Positions 1-6,107 of a stretch of DNA of 8,510 nucleotides are shown piece after piece. Numbering within the stretch: position 1 is the stretch's first letter; every line of letters starts with the position of its first letter. Made by a program: the position numbers and the translations under genes. The stretch comes from an uncultured Clostridia bacterium (GTDB lineage Bacteria; Bacillota; Clostridia; Oscillospirales; Oscillospiraceae), in contig CALADI010000007.1 of NCBI GenBank assembly GCA_937890525.1, positions 1 through 8,510 of the forward strand, in the 5' to 3' direction. The notes beneath the pieces are model-generated. The model saw nothing but the letters and a program-made list of their open reading frames with translations, had not been told where the DNA came from and ran no database searches.

Positions 1-139
1 CGATCACGCCGTCGTCCATGACGACGAACACGACCTTGCGACCATCCTTCAAAGTTTCGGTGATTTCATCGCCCACCTTGAGTGTGCCGGGGTTGCGCCA
101 GTCAAACATATAGGCTTCTTTCTTTGTGATAATAGCCAT
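1..139 (-). CDS. DUF6273-like protein, paralog 1 (partial, 3' end outside window)
   Basis: Only the first 46 codons are inside the window. The translation begins MAIITKKEAYMFDW and continues through the segment LKVGDEITETL and VVFVVMDDGVI, nearly identical to the N-termini of the two genes that follow on the right. The start is the ATG at 139-137, with AGGAGG at 145-150 five bases upstream. The 43 bases before it are identical to those before paralog 2, so the leader was duplicated with the gene. The function is unknown; the family assignment comes from the complete paralogs. Being last in the visible array, it may be followed by more copies beyond the window. Confidence 0.85.
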   Translation of the reverse strand, partial: MAIITKKEAYMFDWRNPGTLKVGDEITETLKDGRKVVFVVMDDGVI

Positions 140-158
140 AATTACCTCCTAAATATAA

Positions 159-746
159 TTACTTCATTTTTGATACAGCTTTAATGTAGAAACCGAAGCA
201 AACGCCGATGTAGGAGTCGGCGTAGCTAGTGCTGGGATAGCCGCTGCTGTTCACACAACAGAAGATGTTTCCGAGAAATCGAGAAGAAGAACGCCCCCAC
301 CAGCCAATCTTATCACCATGTTCATCGAACTTAATGCGGTTGACCGGGTCTTTGAAGTATTCGAGCTGCTTGTCATCCTCGTCGCCAGTGCCCCAGATCC
401 GCTCACCAAACAACTCGACTTCGGAGAAAAGCCAGAGGAGATCTTCTTCGTCCCCGAACTTGCGAGGCTTGATTGCGGCGAGCAGGTCATCAGGCAACAG
501 CTCGATGACTTCCTCGTTGAGGTAGTGCCGCAAATCGCTGGCAAGCCAGCCGATCTTTTTCCAGTCATCATTCATCCGCTGACAGTCGAGCAGCAGACCT
601 TTCAAGCCAATCACGCCGTCATCCATGACGACGAACACGACCTTGCGACCATCATTCAAAGTTTCGGCGATTTCATCGCCCACCTTGAGTGTGCCGGGGT
701 TACTCCAATCAAACACACGGGATTCTTTCGTTGTGATAATAGACAT
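159..746 (-). CDS. DUF6273-like protein, paralog 2
   Basis: A 195-aa soluble-looking protein with no signal peptide or membrane segment. The central motif RHYLNEEVIELLPDDLL (an R-x-YLN type segment), followed by a WW motif near residue 150 and a C-terminal VNSSG...GVCFGFYI, is the pattern I associate with DUF6273 proteins, which are common in gut Firmicutes and whose function is not established. Residues 170-180 (bases 207-239) differ almost completely from paralog 3 while the flanks are near-identical. All eleven codons there end in C or T. The start ATG at 746 has AGGAGG (752-757) five bases upstream. The protein carries seven extra residues (KAVSKMK) because one base differs from the stop codon of paralog 3. 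A C-type-lectin-like ligand-binding role would fit a diversified C-terminus but is inference. Confidence 0.9.
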   Translation of the reverse strand: MSIITTKESRVFDWSNPGTLKVGDEIAETLNDGRKVVFVVMDDGVIGLKGLLLDCQRMNDDWKKIGWLASDLRHYLNEEVIELLPDDLLAAIKPRKFGDEEDLLWLFSEVELFGERIWGTGDEDDKQLEYFKDPVNRIKFDEHGDKIGWWGRSSSRFLGNIFCCVNSSGYPSTSYADSYIGVCFGFYIKAVSKMK

Positions 747-786
747 AATTACCTCCTAAATATAATTACTTCATTTTTGATACAGC

Positions 787-1356
787 TTAAATGTAGAAAC
801 CAAAGCAAACGCCGTAGGAGTAGACAGCATCGTCATCGCCGGCATTGCCGCTGCTGTTCACACAACAGAAGATGTTTCTGCTGAATCGAGAAGAAGAACG
901 CTCCCACCAGCCAATCTTATCACCATCTTCATCGAACTTGATGCAGTTGACCGGGTCTTTGAAGTATTCGAGCTGCTTGTCACCCTCGTCGCCAGTGCCC
1001 CAGATCCGCTCACCAAAAACCTCGACCTCGGAGAAAAGCCAGAGGCGATCTTCTTCGTCACCGAACTTTCGAGGCTTGATTGCGGCAAGCAGGTCATCAG
1101 GCAACAGCTCGATGACTTCCTCGTTGAGGTAGCGTCGCATATCGCTGGCGAGCCATCCCCCTGTGTTAAGCATGTCCTCATTCATCTGCTGACAGTCGAG
1201 CAGCAGATCTTTCAAGCCGATCACGCCGTCGTCCATGACGACGAACACGACCTCACTATCATCGTTCAAAGTCTCGGTGATCTCGTCACCGACTTTGAGT
1301 ACGCCGGGGTTACTCCAATCAAACATACGGGTTTCTTTCGTTGTAATCGATGCCAT
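787..1356 (-). CDS. DUF6273-like protein, paralog 3
   Basis: A 189-aa paralog of the gene to its left and the first of the three to be transcribed. It shares the RRYLNEEVIELLPDDLL core, the FGERIWGTGDE block, the WW motif and the GVCFGFYI end. Residues 171-181 (bases 814-846) form the hypervariable window, reading NAGDDDAVYSY where paralog 2 reads YPSTSYADSYI. A second, smaller cluster of differences lies near residues 33-35 and 58-66. The start is the ATG at 1356, with AGGAGG at 1365-1370 eight bases upstream; this leader differs from the ones before paralogs 1 and 2. The stop TAA (787-789) corresponds to an in-frame lysine codon in paralog 2. Function unknown; DUF6273 is assigned from pattern memory, not a search. 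Confidence 0.9.
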   Translation of the reverse strand: MASITTKETRMFDWSNPGVLKVGDEITETLNDDSEVVFVVMDDGVIGLKDLLLDCQQMNEDMLNTGGWLASDMRRYLNEEVIELLPDDLLAAIKPRKFGDEEDRLWLFSEVEVFGERIWGTGDEGDKQLEYFKDPVNCIKFDEDGDKIGWWERSSSRFSRNIFCCVNSSGNAGDDDAVYSYGVCFGFYI

Positions 1357-1382
1357 AATTATTGCCTCCTATAAATTCAGTC

Positions 1383-1850
1383 CTATTTTCTTTCTGTGAT
1401 TTTAATTTTAAGCTGACGGCTCAACCATGATATGCCAGCAGCCGTCAGAGAATAAAATGTGCCGCCTCTGCAAGTTTTTTCTGCATGGATAACCTGACTG
1501 GGGAGCTTGTCTAAAAGCTCGTTCCCGTCGGGACCATCTGTAAAATAGTTGCGATACGCCTTGTAAAAGGCAGCACCGTTCCGATGATACGGATGGCTAT
1601 TGTCCAGTCCTACCATGTGTTTGCACAGGTCGATCACGCCTTCGTACTCCTTTTCTGTGAGGACGATCTTGATGCTCAGATCCAGTGCGAAAATCTTGCA
1701 CTCCAGATCCATCTGCTCAAGTTTCTTTTCGACCCAGATCCAATGATGGATACAGCCACGGGAGCCGTCGGCATACCAGAATCCTGTATCGCCCTTAGTT
1801 TCGGCGCAGATTCGGTCAGATCGATACAGTGGACATTCCTTGCATTTCAT
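1383..1850 (-). CDS. 155-aa protein with N-terminal Cys cluster and possible C-terminal winged-helix segment
   Basis: I do not recognise a named family. The chosen start is the ATG at 1850 (MKCKECPLYR), because AGGAAAGG lies just upstream (about 1855-1862); the frame stays open further upstream, but that part reads as the shadow of the next genes. Cys3, Cys6, Cys15 and Cys33 (CxxC...C...C) could bind a metal. Residues around 120-150 (GGTFYSLTAAGISWLSRQL) look like the recognition helix and wing of a small winged-helix DNA-binding fold, as often seen in phage and ICE proteins. A DNA-binding role is inference. The gene ends 27 bases before the paralog 3 start and its 5' end overlaps the 58-aa gene by 35 bases. 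Confidence 0.8.
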   Translation of the reverse strand: MKCKECPLYRSDRICAETKGDTGFWYADGSRGCIHHWIWVEKKLEQMDLECKIFALDLSIKIVLTEKEYEGVIDLCKHMVGLDNSHPYHRNGAAFYKAYRNYFTDGPDGNELLDKLPSQVIHAEKTCRGGTFYSLTAAGISWLSRQLKIKITERK

Positions 1851-1992
1851 ATTTCCTTTCCTCTCTTTTCTTCCTGCATTCGGTAAAAGGATTGCCTTCC
1901 CAACGCCGTGCAGTGCGCTGACTGATCTTGTCCTTCCGCTTGCAATTCGGCGTAAATGTGGAAGTTGAGCCGTACATACGAGGTTTAGCCAT
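1816..1992 (-). CDS. 58-aa highly basic small protein
   Basis: A short frame opening MAKPRMYGSTSTFTPNCKRK and rich in Lys/Arg throughout (KRKDK, TARRWEG, CRKKREERK). Its ATG at 1992 sits inside the last codons of the zinc-ribbon gene, giving an AATGGCTAA overlap typical of translational coupling, with GAGGTGG seven bases upstream as ribosome binding site. Its 3' end overlaps the next gene by 35 bases in a different frame. The good start context and the lack of any other frame filling 1851-1984 support a real gene. The product could bind nucleic acid by charge alone, but no family is recognised. Confidence 0.6.
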   Translation of the reverse strand: MAKPRMYGSTSTFTPNCKRKDKISQRTARRWEGNPFTECRKKREERKYEMQGMSTVSI

Positions 1993-2239
1993 TGGTTTCC
2001 ACCTCGCATCCCAAAACTTTGGCGGCGGCTGCTGCCGGACTCTGTGCTTCGGTGAGGGCACGAACCTTACAAGTCTTGCACTCAACAAGAAGCAATCTTT
2101 CCTCACAGTAGTAGGTGCGAAGTTCATTGCCGCAGTTCCGGCATTTCACATCGCATTTCCGGCTCAGAAAATCCGTTCCGTCTGCTCTTGCAGAAAAGAG
2201 CTTGTGACACAGCTTATCAAAATTCGACGATCTACTCAT
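1985..2239 (-). CDS. 84-aa zinc-ribbon-like protein
   Basis: The chosen start is the ATG at 2239 (MSRSSNFDKL), with AAGGAG at 2245-2250 five bases upstream; extending the frame further runs through an intercistronic palindrome and is unlikely. The core has two CxxC knuckles, CRNC at residues 33-36 and CKTC at 54-57, with additional Cys29 and Cys45 between or before them. This is the layout of a two-knuckle zinc ribbon of the kind found in small phage/ICE proteins. The Ala-rich tail (residues 69-74) is probably flexible or helical. The role is unknown; nucleic-acid or protein binding is inference. Confidence 0.8.
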   Translation of the reverse strand: MSRSSNFDKLCHKLFSARADGTDFLSRKCDVKCRNCGNELRTYYCEERLLLVECKTCKVRALTEAQSPAAAAAKVLGCEVETNG

Positions 2240-2268
2240 GTTTTCTCCTTTTTTGACGATCCTTTTTT

Positions 2269-2303
2269 CCCCGGACCGGGAGCATGATGCTCCGGGTCCG
2301 GGG
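2269..2303. repeat. intercistronic near-perfect palindrome
   Basis: Two 17-base arms (2269-2285 and 2287-2303) pair with one mismatch around a single central base; the outer part is CCCCGGACC / GGTCCGGGG. It lies between the stop of the 193-aa gene and the start of the zinc-ribbon gene. Neither strand shows a U-run after the 3' arm, so it is not a standard terminator. An mRNA-stability or processing hairpin is more likely. Confidence 0.75.
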
Positions 2304-2310
2304 AGTTGAT

Positions 2311-2892
2311 TTAATCCGATTCGCAAAGCCCCATCCACTGATCGCAATCGTGGTGCATAGAAACCTTGTTGCCCCAATCGTCAGACTCGGCGTTCACACA
2401 GATGTTTTGCAGCGGGTCATAGAAGCGGCAGTTCCTACACTGGGGATAGAACAGGTCATGGGCAACGGAATAGATCTGCTCCCAGCCGTGACTGCAATCC
2501 TCCAAGAGACGCTCGGAACGGTCTGCAAGCAGCCGGAGCTGAGTCTCATTCAGCTCCATCTCCAGCACATCTGCGGCGTTCTCCAGATCCTCCATCAGCC
2601 AAAGCTGTACAGCAACCACATCATCGCACGCTCGGAGTGCATTGACCAAATCAAATGCCGTCTGCTCGGACTTAACCTTCTCTGCCTGCTCAGACTTAAC
2701 ATCCTTGCAGTAGTCGGCAATCAGAGCCTCGACAGCATCCAACAAGCCATAGTAGGTCATGCCATACAGCCGTGCGGTGTTGCCCTGCTCCCGCTCGTCA
2801 TCTTCTGAGCTGGGGAGCGTGACATCGTACCGATCCAGTACCTCCTCGAAGGTTTCAACGATGGCGTTTGCCAGTTCACGCATCTTGTCCAT
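2311..2892 (-). CDS. 193-aa conserved element-type protein with Cys-rich C-terminus
   Basis: The N-terminal half (residues 1-60, ending ARLYGMTYYGLLDAVEALI) matches the style of small conserved proteins found in ICE and phage-like islands of gut Firmicutes, but I cannot name a family. Residues 61-130 are strongly helical and include a short internal repeat (KSEQ at 66-69 and 74-77). The C-terminus has Cys152, Cys155, Cys165, Cys183 and Cys190 with neighbouring His residues, a probable metal-binding module. The ATG at 2892 lies three bases after the stop of the upstream gene, with GGAG about 11 bases upstream, so translation is probably coupled. Function unknown. Confidence 0.8.
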   Translation of the reverse strand: MDKMRELANAIVETFEEVLDRYDVTLPSSEDDEREQGNTARLYGMTYYGLLDAVEALIADYCKDVKSEQAEKVKSEQTAFDLVNALRACDDVVAVQLWLMEDLENAADVLEMELNETQLRLLADRSERLLEDCSHGWEQIYSVAHDLFYPQCRNCRFYDPLQNICVNAESDDWGNKVSMHHDCDQWMGLCESD

Positions 2893-2895
2893 GTC

Positions 2896-3843
2896 TTAGC
2901 ACTCCTTTCCGGGGATGTTGATCGCCCCGTACATATCCAAACCGCCAGCAAAAGGTCTGGATCCTGTTTTCTCCATCTTTCGCTGTACCCACTCAGGTAC
3001 ATATTCGGGCTTGACCTCGCCGTAGACCTGCCGACTGGACAGGTGTATGGGCTTCCCGTCAAAGACGGATTTGGCATAGATCATAGATCCACTGTTGGTC
3101 GTGCCTGTCACCACATAGAACTGATGGTCAGGGTCGCAGCGATCTTCGCTCAGAGCATTGGGATCGACGGCGATAACCTTTCCCAGAAGAGAGGTTTTGA
3201 CATCAGGTTCAATGCAATGCTCTATCGGCAAAAAACCGACTTGCCCAAAAAACAGAGTGAACGGCGCAATGCTCACATGAACGGGAGTGAACTGGTCATT
3301 CCAGTGGCGGAAGCACCAACGCAGGAGCCAGTCCTGCTTCTGCTTGGGATGGAACGACTTGTCGTACCGCAGATCGCCGTTGTAGATTTCCTCGCCGGAA
3401 TCCTTATTGACGATCTGGACGAAATAGCCGTTCCCGTACTGCTTCGGATCATAACCGAAAGTACACTTGCACTTAACGGTCGCACAGCAATCGCTGTCAT
3501 CCCGCTTTTCGAGATGGACGACCATTTCGTAGTCCATAGTTGCCCAATGTTCGGTTTCTTCCATATCCAGCCACTCGTCGTAAGAGGCGGGAGACATTCC
3601 ATCAAAGCGGGGATCAGTATGCTCCATAGCCCAATCTGCGAGATAGGCAAGATACCGTCCCCAGTCAGAACCAGAAACGGAAGCCGAAGAAAGCAGAGAG
3701 ATGCCCTTGTCCTCCAACGGCTCTACACAAGTAGAAAGCCATTGCTCACAGGACTCAAACTGGAGGTGATTCTGCTTTGCGTAATCCAATGCTTCCTTTT
3801 CTTCAACGCTAATGCAAGCGATGAAATGCTCATAATTGCTCAT
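2896..3843 (-). CDS. 315-aa protein of unknown function, ICE/phage-island type
   Basis: A soluble protein without signal peptide. The N-terminal ~110 residues include DWAMEHTDPRFDGMSPASYD. The middle part (residues about 110-190) is rich in aromatic residues and ends DWLLRWCFRHWN. The C-terminal part contains CDPDHQFYVVTG followed by VYGEVKPEYVPEWVQRKM, a layout I have seen in uncharacterised proteins of Clostridia mobile elements, often beside YodL/DUF4314 proteins. No catalytic motif is evident. The ATG at 3843 has AAGGAG at 3852-3857 eight bases upstream. The short gap to the gene before it (31 bases) and the 3-base gap to the next place it inside the operon. Confidence 0.82.
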   Translation of the reverse strand: MSNYEHFIACISVEEKEALDYAKQNHLQFESCEQWLSTCVEPLEDKGISLLSSASVSGSDWGRYLAYLADWAMEHTDPRFDGMSPASYDEWLDMEETEHWATMDYEMVVHLEKRDDSDCCATVKCKCTFGYDPKQYGNGYFVQIVNKDSGEEIYNGDLRYDKSFHPKQKQDWLLRWCFRHWNDQFTPVHVSIAPFTLFFGQVGFLPIEHCIEPDVKTSLLGKVIAVDPNALSEDRCDPDHQFYVVTGTTNSGSMIYAKSVFDGKPIHLSSRQVYGEVKPEYVPEWVQRKMEKTGSRPFAGGLDMYGAINIPGKEC

Positions 3844-3874
3844 TTGTTATTCTCCTTTTTGCTTTTTGTTTTTG

Positions 3875-4399
3875 TTATGCAATCTTGTCGGCAAAATCAG
3901 TCTTGCAGATTCTACCGCTGGTCCACGCACCACCATAGACTCCCAGAGCGTCGAACTGCTCAAAAAGCGTATCCCGGATACCGTTAAGGTATCTCTGGTA
4001 ATGCCGCTTCTGCAAGCCGCTGAGGTCCTGATACCAATGCTCCTTCTGCCGAAGCAGAATAGCGGTACTCCACTCGTTGTCTGCCATTGTGACGGCAAAC
4101 AGTTCGTTTTCCAACAGGATCAGCTCCTCGTCCATCCACTCGGTTTCCGACGGGCGGTGGAAGCTGGGGAACTTTTTCGACATCGAAAAACAAAACGCAT
4201 CTACAATCTCTGTCATGTAGAAGCTGCTTTCTTCCGTGTCAAATTCCCAGTTGTGAAAATCCGAGTATTCGATCCCTCCCAGAAGGCGAACCTCTCCAGA
4301 ATGATCGCCGGTGATTGCCATGTAGAAGTCTGTATCATCATGATCGATGTAGTACAGCCCTTCGTATTCGCCGTGGACACATACATTTCCTTTTCCCAT
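3875..4399 (-). CDS. 174-aa protein of unknown function
   Basis: The chosen start is the ATG at 4399 (MGKGNVCVHGEYEGLYYID), because GGAGG lies eight bases upstream; the frame is open for 27 more codons, but those run through an intercistronic hairpin and lack a good ribosome site. The N-terminal half is acidic and aromatic (GLYYIDHDDTDFYMAI, YSDFHNWEFDTEESSFY). The C-terminal half is helical with QKRHYQRYLNGIRDTLFEQF. No membrane segment, signal peptide or known motif is visible, and no family is recognised. Co-orientation and short spacing place it in the same transcription unit as its neighbours. Confidence 0.8.
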   Translation of the reverse strand: MGKGNVCVHGEYEGLYYIDHDDTDFYMAITGDHSGEVRLLGGIEYSDFHNWEFDTEESSFYMTEIVDAFCFSMSKKFPSFHRPSETEWMDEELILLENELFAVTMADNEWSTAILLRQKEHWYQDLSGLQKRHYQRYLNGIRDTLFEQFDALGVYGGAWTSGRICKTDFADKIA

Positions 4400-4421
4400 A
4401 ATTCTGCCCTCCATAATTTTT

Positions 4422-4469
4422 GCCGGAGAAGCGAGGCAGATCACGCAGATCTGCACCCACCTCTCCGGC
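4422..4469 (-). repeat. nested intercistronic hairpin
   Basis: Outer arms GCCGGAGA (4422-4429) and TCTCCGGC (4462-4469) enclose an inner stem GCAGATC (4436-4442) / GATCTGC (4448-4454). In the minus-strand RNA the outer 3' arm is followed by AAAAATT, not U, so it is not a terminator. It lies just upstream of the ribosome site of the 174-aa gene and may tune its translation or stability. Confidence 0.6.
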
Positions 4470-4476
4470 ATAGTCC

Positions 4477-5010
4477 TCATTTGATCGTTCTGAACTGGTC
4501 CACTCTCTCAATCAGAGCCAGAGAGCTGCCATTGTCCCAGCGGACATGGATCTGTCCAGCGTCGTCAACGCTGGTTACAGTTCCTTTCAGTCCGGCAGGC
4601 ATCTGTTTTTCGCCAACCATGCTCACAAGCACAACACGAGTTCCAGCTGGATACCGACTGCGGATCGCTTCCGGGTCCCGGCGTTCCTCCTGAAAAGGGG
4701 AAAACAAAATGGGACGAAAGCCGATGCTGTCGCAGAAATAGAATCCGGCAGAGATATTTTCGGAATCACATACCTGAACCACATCCGAAACGGACATAGA
4801 TCTTCCTGCATATCCGGCAGGAAATCTGGTGTTGAAGATACGGAAAACATCCTCCAAGTCATTGCACTCCACCTCGCCGGAAAATACCATGTCGTAGATC
4901 CCGCTGTCGATGGAGTCGGACTTTGTTCGGTTGACTGTTTGCTCATAGTCGAAGAACATGATGTTCAGATTGTCCTTTTCGTGATCGATTTGAAACAGTT
5001 TGATTTTCAT
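4477..5010 (-). CDS. YodL domain + DUF4314 domain protein
   Basis: A 177-aa two-domain protein. Residues 1-105 match the YodL pattern: the start MKIKLFQIDHEKDNLNIMF, the SGIYDMVFSGEVEC-type segment, LEDVFRIFN, GRSMSVSDVVQV, and GFYFCDSIGF at the end. Residues about 112-177 match DUF4314: YPAGTRVVLVSM, LKGTVTSVDDAGQIHVRWDN and GSSLALIERVDQF, an SH3-like beta fold. Both domains are frequent in Firmicutes conjugative elements, often together or in one protein, and neither has a settled biochemical role. The ATG at 5010 has GAGGT about nine bases upstream and follows the previous gene by 24 bases. Family assignment is confident; function is not known. Confidence 0.9.
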   Translation of the reverse strand: MKIKLFQIDHEKDNLNIMFFDYEQTVNRTKSDSIDSGIYDMVFSGEVECNDLEDVFRIFNTRFPAGYAGRSMSVSDVVQVCDSENISAGFYFCDSIGFRPILFSPFQEERRDPEAIRSRYPAGTRVVLVSMVGEKQMPAGLKGTVTSVDDAGQIHVRWDNGSSLALIERVDQFRTIK

Positions 5011-5034
5011 TGCTTGCTTACCTCGTTTTGTTGC

Positions 5035-5457
5035 TTACACGCAAACCCGCTCTGCCTTTTTAGGGGACAGAACCATGCAATAGTCGATCTCGGCACGGGG
5101 ATTCGGCGGCAGGATACAAGGCAGCCCGTTCGGACGCTGACCACGGATGAAATCACCCTTGTGGATCGCAGCGGTGAAAAACGGCTGGTTGGAGTCCACC
5201 AGAAACGCCCGGTCAGCAAAGGACTTGTTGGCAAAGGCTCCTGTTGCCTTAAAAGCTACGATGCCCATCAAATGGGAATCCGGGTAGTGATCCTCCCAGT
5301 CCTGAAAAGTATCTTTCATGGTCTGGAAGTCGCATTGCCGGGTTTCGAGCAGGGATAACAGGATGATCGCCTCGTCCAAAAACTGAGTGACCTGCCAAGG
5401 ACCAGACTCGTACTCGCAGCGGAGTACATCTTGCGCTGTGGAAATGGATTTACACAT
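5035..5457 (-). CDS. 140-aa protein of unknown function, first gene of the operon
   Basis: The chosen start is the ATG at 5457 (MCKSISTAQDVL), preceded by AAAGGAGG (5467-5474); the longer open frame reaches into the leader terminator and is not credible. The N-terminal half is helical (WQVTQFLDEAIILLSLLETR). The C-terminal half contains ADRAFLVDSNQPFFTAAIHK and ends IDYCMVLSPKK. There is no signal peptide or membrane span. No family is recognised. As first gene after the promoter at 5654-5682, its expression depends on whether transcription passes the terminator at 5502-5541. Confidence 0.8.
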   Translation of the reverse strand: MCKSISTAQDVLRCEYESGPWQVTQFLDEAIILLSLLETRQCDFQTMKDTFQDWEDHYPDSHLMGIVAFKATGAFANKSFADRAFLVDSNQPFFTAAIHKGDFIRGQRPNGLPCILPPNPRAEIDYCMVLSPKKAERVCV

Positions 5458-5501
5458 ATTTGTTTTCCTCCTTTGATATGCTGTTTTACAGCTAGAAAAA
5501 T

Positions 5502-5541
5502 AAAAAAAGCGAACTTCTCCCACAAAGGAAAAAGTTCGCTT
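5502..5541 (-). terminator. intrinsic terminator inside the operon leader
   Basis: A perfect 10-bp stem AAGCGAACTT (5507-5516) / AAGTTCGCTT (5532-5541) with a 15-base loop is followed on the minus strand by a U-run (5506-5502). It stands between the candidate promoter and the first gene, with no obvious second promoter after it, so it would act as an attenuator or end a leader RNA. Confidence 0.85.
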
Positions 5542-5647
5542 AATTTCTGTATTTGTTCTATCCCCCAAAAAGAGGATAAAAAAATACTCGCCTCAGGTAG
5601 CTGATCGGGTATAGAAACCCCGTCAGTAGTCAAGCCCTAATGCAAGT
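5502..5647 (-). ncRNA. candidate leader RNA / attenuated 5' UTR of the operon
   Basis: Transcription from the promoter at 5654-5682 would yield about 145 nt before the terminator at 5502-5541. The RNA contains a hairpin with CTGA/TCAG and CGGG/CCCG pairing around GTTTCTATA (about 5600-5625), and a second stem TATCCTC/GGGGATA with a U-rich loop (about 5560-5580), then the terminator. I do not recognise a known riboswitch core. It could be a regulated leader or an independent small RNA. Confidence 0.45.
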
Positions 5648-5653
5648 GTCTAC

Positions 5654-5682
5654 ATTCTAGCACAGCCGCAGGGAAAAAGCAA
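5654..5682 (-). promoter_or_regulatory. candidate sigma-A promoter of the operon
   Basis: On the minus strand there is a -35 TTGCTT (5682-5677), a 17-base spacer, and a -10 TAGAAT (5659-5654) with an upstream TG (extended -10, TGTGCTAGAAT). The expected start is near 5647. It is the only good promoter seen upstream of the minus-strand gene set. Confidence 0.6.
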
Positions 5683-5730
5683 TAGAGCGAATAAAAAAAG
5701 GACTGTTGTCGTACCAGAGCGGAATACGGC

Positions 5731-5758
5731 TTGACAGTCCGAACAGATGCAGTATAAT
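5731..5758 (+). promoter_or_regulatory. antisense-RNA promoter, decayed TA copy 1
   Basis: TTGACA (5731-5736), 16-base spacer, TATAAT (5753-5758). It is the homolog of the strong antisense promoters of copies 2 and 3 and is still intact, although the downstream terminator has been lost. Confidence 0.75.
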
Positions 5759-5814
5759 GAAAAATAGGATAGAGTACAGCCAATAGACGGTTAGCCCCCC
5801 CGTATTAGTTGCAG

Positions 5815-5937
5815 AAGTAACCGCACGAATTGGGACTTGACATGACATTGCTTCGTTCAATCAAGGTAGCGAGTGAAATCAACACTGAAAAGAATTGAAA
5901 CAATTCTTCATATGTAACAAACCTGATCTCTACAACC
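5815..5937 (-). pseudogene. decayed Hol-Tox type I toxin gene (copy 1)
   Basis: The reading frame aligned with the intact toxins begins IRFVTYEELFQFFSVLISLATLIE, so the N-terminal 23 residues are clearly homologous to MSFVTYEELFQFCIVLIS. The start ATG is changed to ATC, and the hydrophobic end plus the KKK tail is replaced by an unrelated stretch. Relative to the intact copies, a segment with the right arm and U-run of the antisense terminator has been deleted, and no TTGACA/TACAAT toxin promoter remains. This copy should make no functional toxin. Its antisense promoter at 5731-5758 survives. Confidence 0.75.
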
Positions 5938-5980
5938 CCCTTCCGCTGACCGTCTATGTGGTTGGCTGCACGCTACCCTG

Positions 5981-6009
5981 GATCCCCGGCAGGTTACTTG
6001 CCGGGGATC
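5981..6009. repeat. 11-bp inverted repeat hairpin between TA copies 1 and 2
   Basis: Arms GATCCCCGGCA (5981-5991) and TGCCGGGGATC (5999-6009) are perfect, with a 7-base loop. A hairpin stands at the equivalent place before copy 3 (6447-6469), directly upstream of the shared CTATATCACC start of the repeat. Neither has a strong U-run, though the one before copy 3 is followed by TTTCT. Confidence 0.7.
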
Positions 6010-6071
6010 TTCCTATATCACCTTGATGTGTGGAACTGGGTACGCACCCCCGGTGCAAACCAGAAAACCGC

Positions 6072-6099
6072 TTGACAGTCCAAGCAGATGTGCTATAAT
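6072..6099 (+). promoter_or_regulatory. antisense-RNA promoter, TA copy 2
   Basis: TTGACA (6072-6077), 16-base spacer, TATAAT (6094-6099) with an extended -10 (TGTGCTATAAT). Both boxes match consensus, so the antitoxin RNA should be made strongly. Start expected near 6106. Confidence 0.88.
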
Positions 6100-6107
6100 G
6101 AGCATAG

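Larger units (their letters stand above)
1..1356. repeat. tandem segmental duplication carrying the DUF6273-like genes
   Basis: The three start codons lie 607 and 610 bases apart. The repeated unit includes the coding region plus the intergenic leader: about 43 bases around 137-181 and 744-788 are identical except for one base at the end that creates or removes the paralog 3 stop codon. Gene order and orientation are the same in all units, so this is a head-to-tail duplication. Confidence 0.85.

Noticed and set aside
1..1356. CRISPR-like repetition
   Set aside because: The repeat period is about 600 bases and coincides with paralogous genes; there are no short repeats with unique spacers.
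3043..3987. Long plus-strand frame (314 codons) opposite the 315-aa gene, and similar plus-strand frames at 3836-4693, 4546-5358 and 2284-2808
   Set aside because: They are shadows of the minus-strand genes: they cross gene boundaries, lack ribosome sites, and show no domain, whereas the minus-strand frames have ribosome sites and recognisable domains.
5657..5860. 67-codon minus-strand hydrophobic frame
   Set aside because: It overlaps the decayed toxin and the antisense promoter in a different frame from the toxin homology and has no ribosome site; the hydrophobicity comes from AT-rich promoter DNA.
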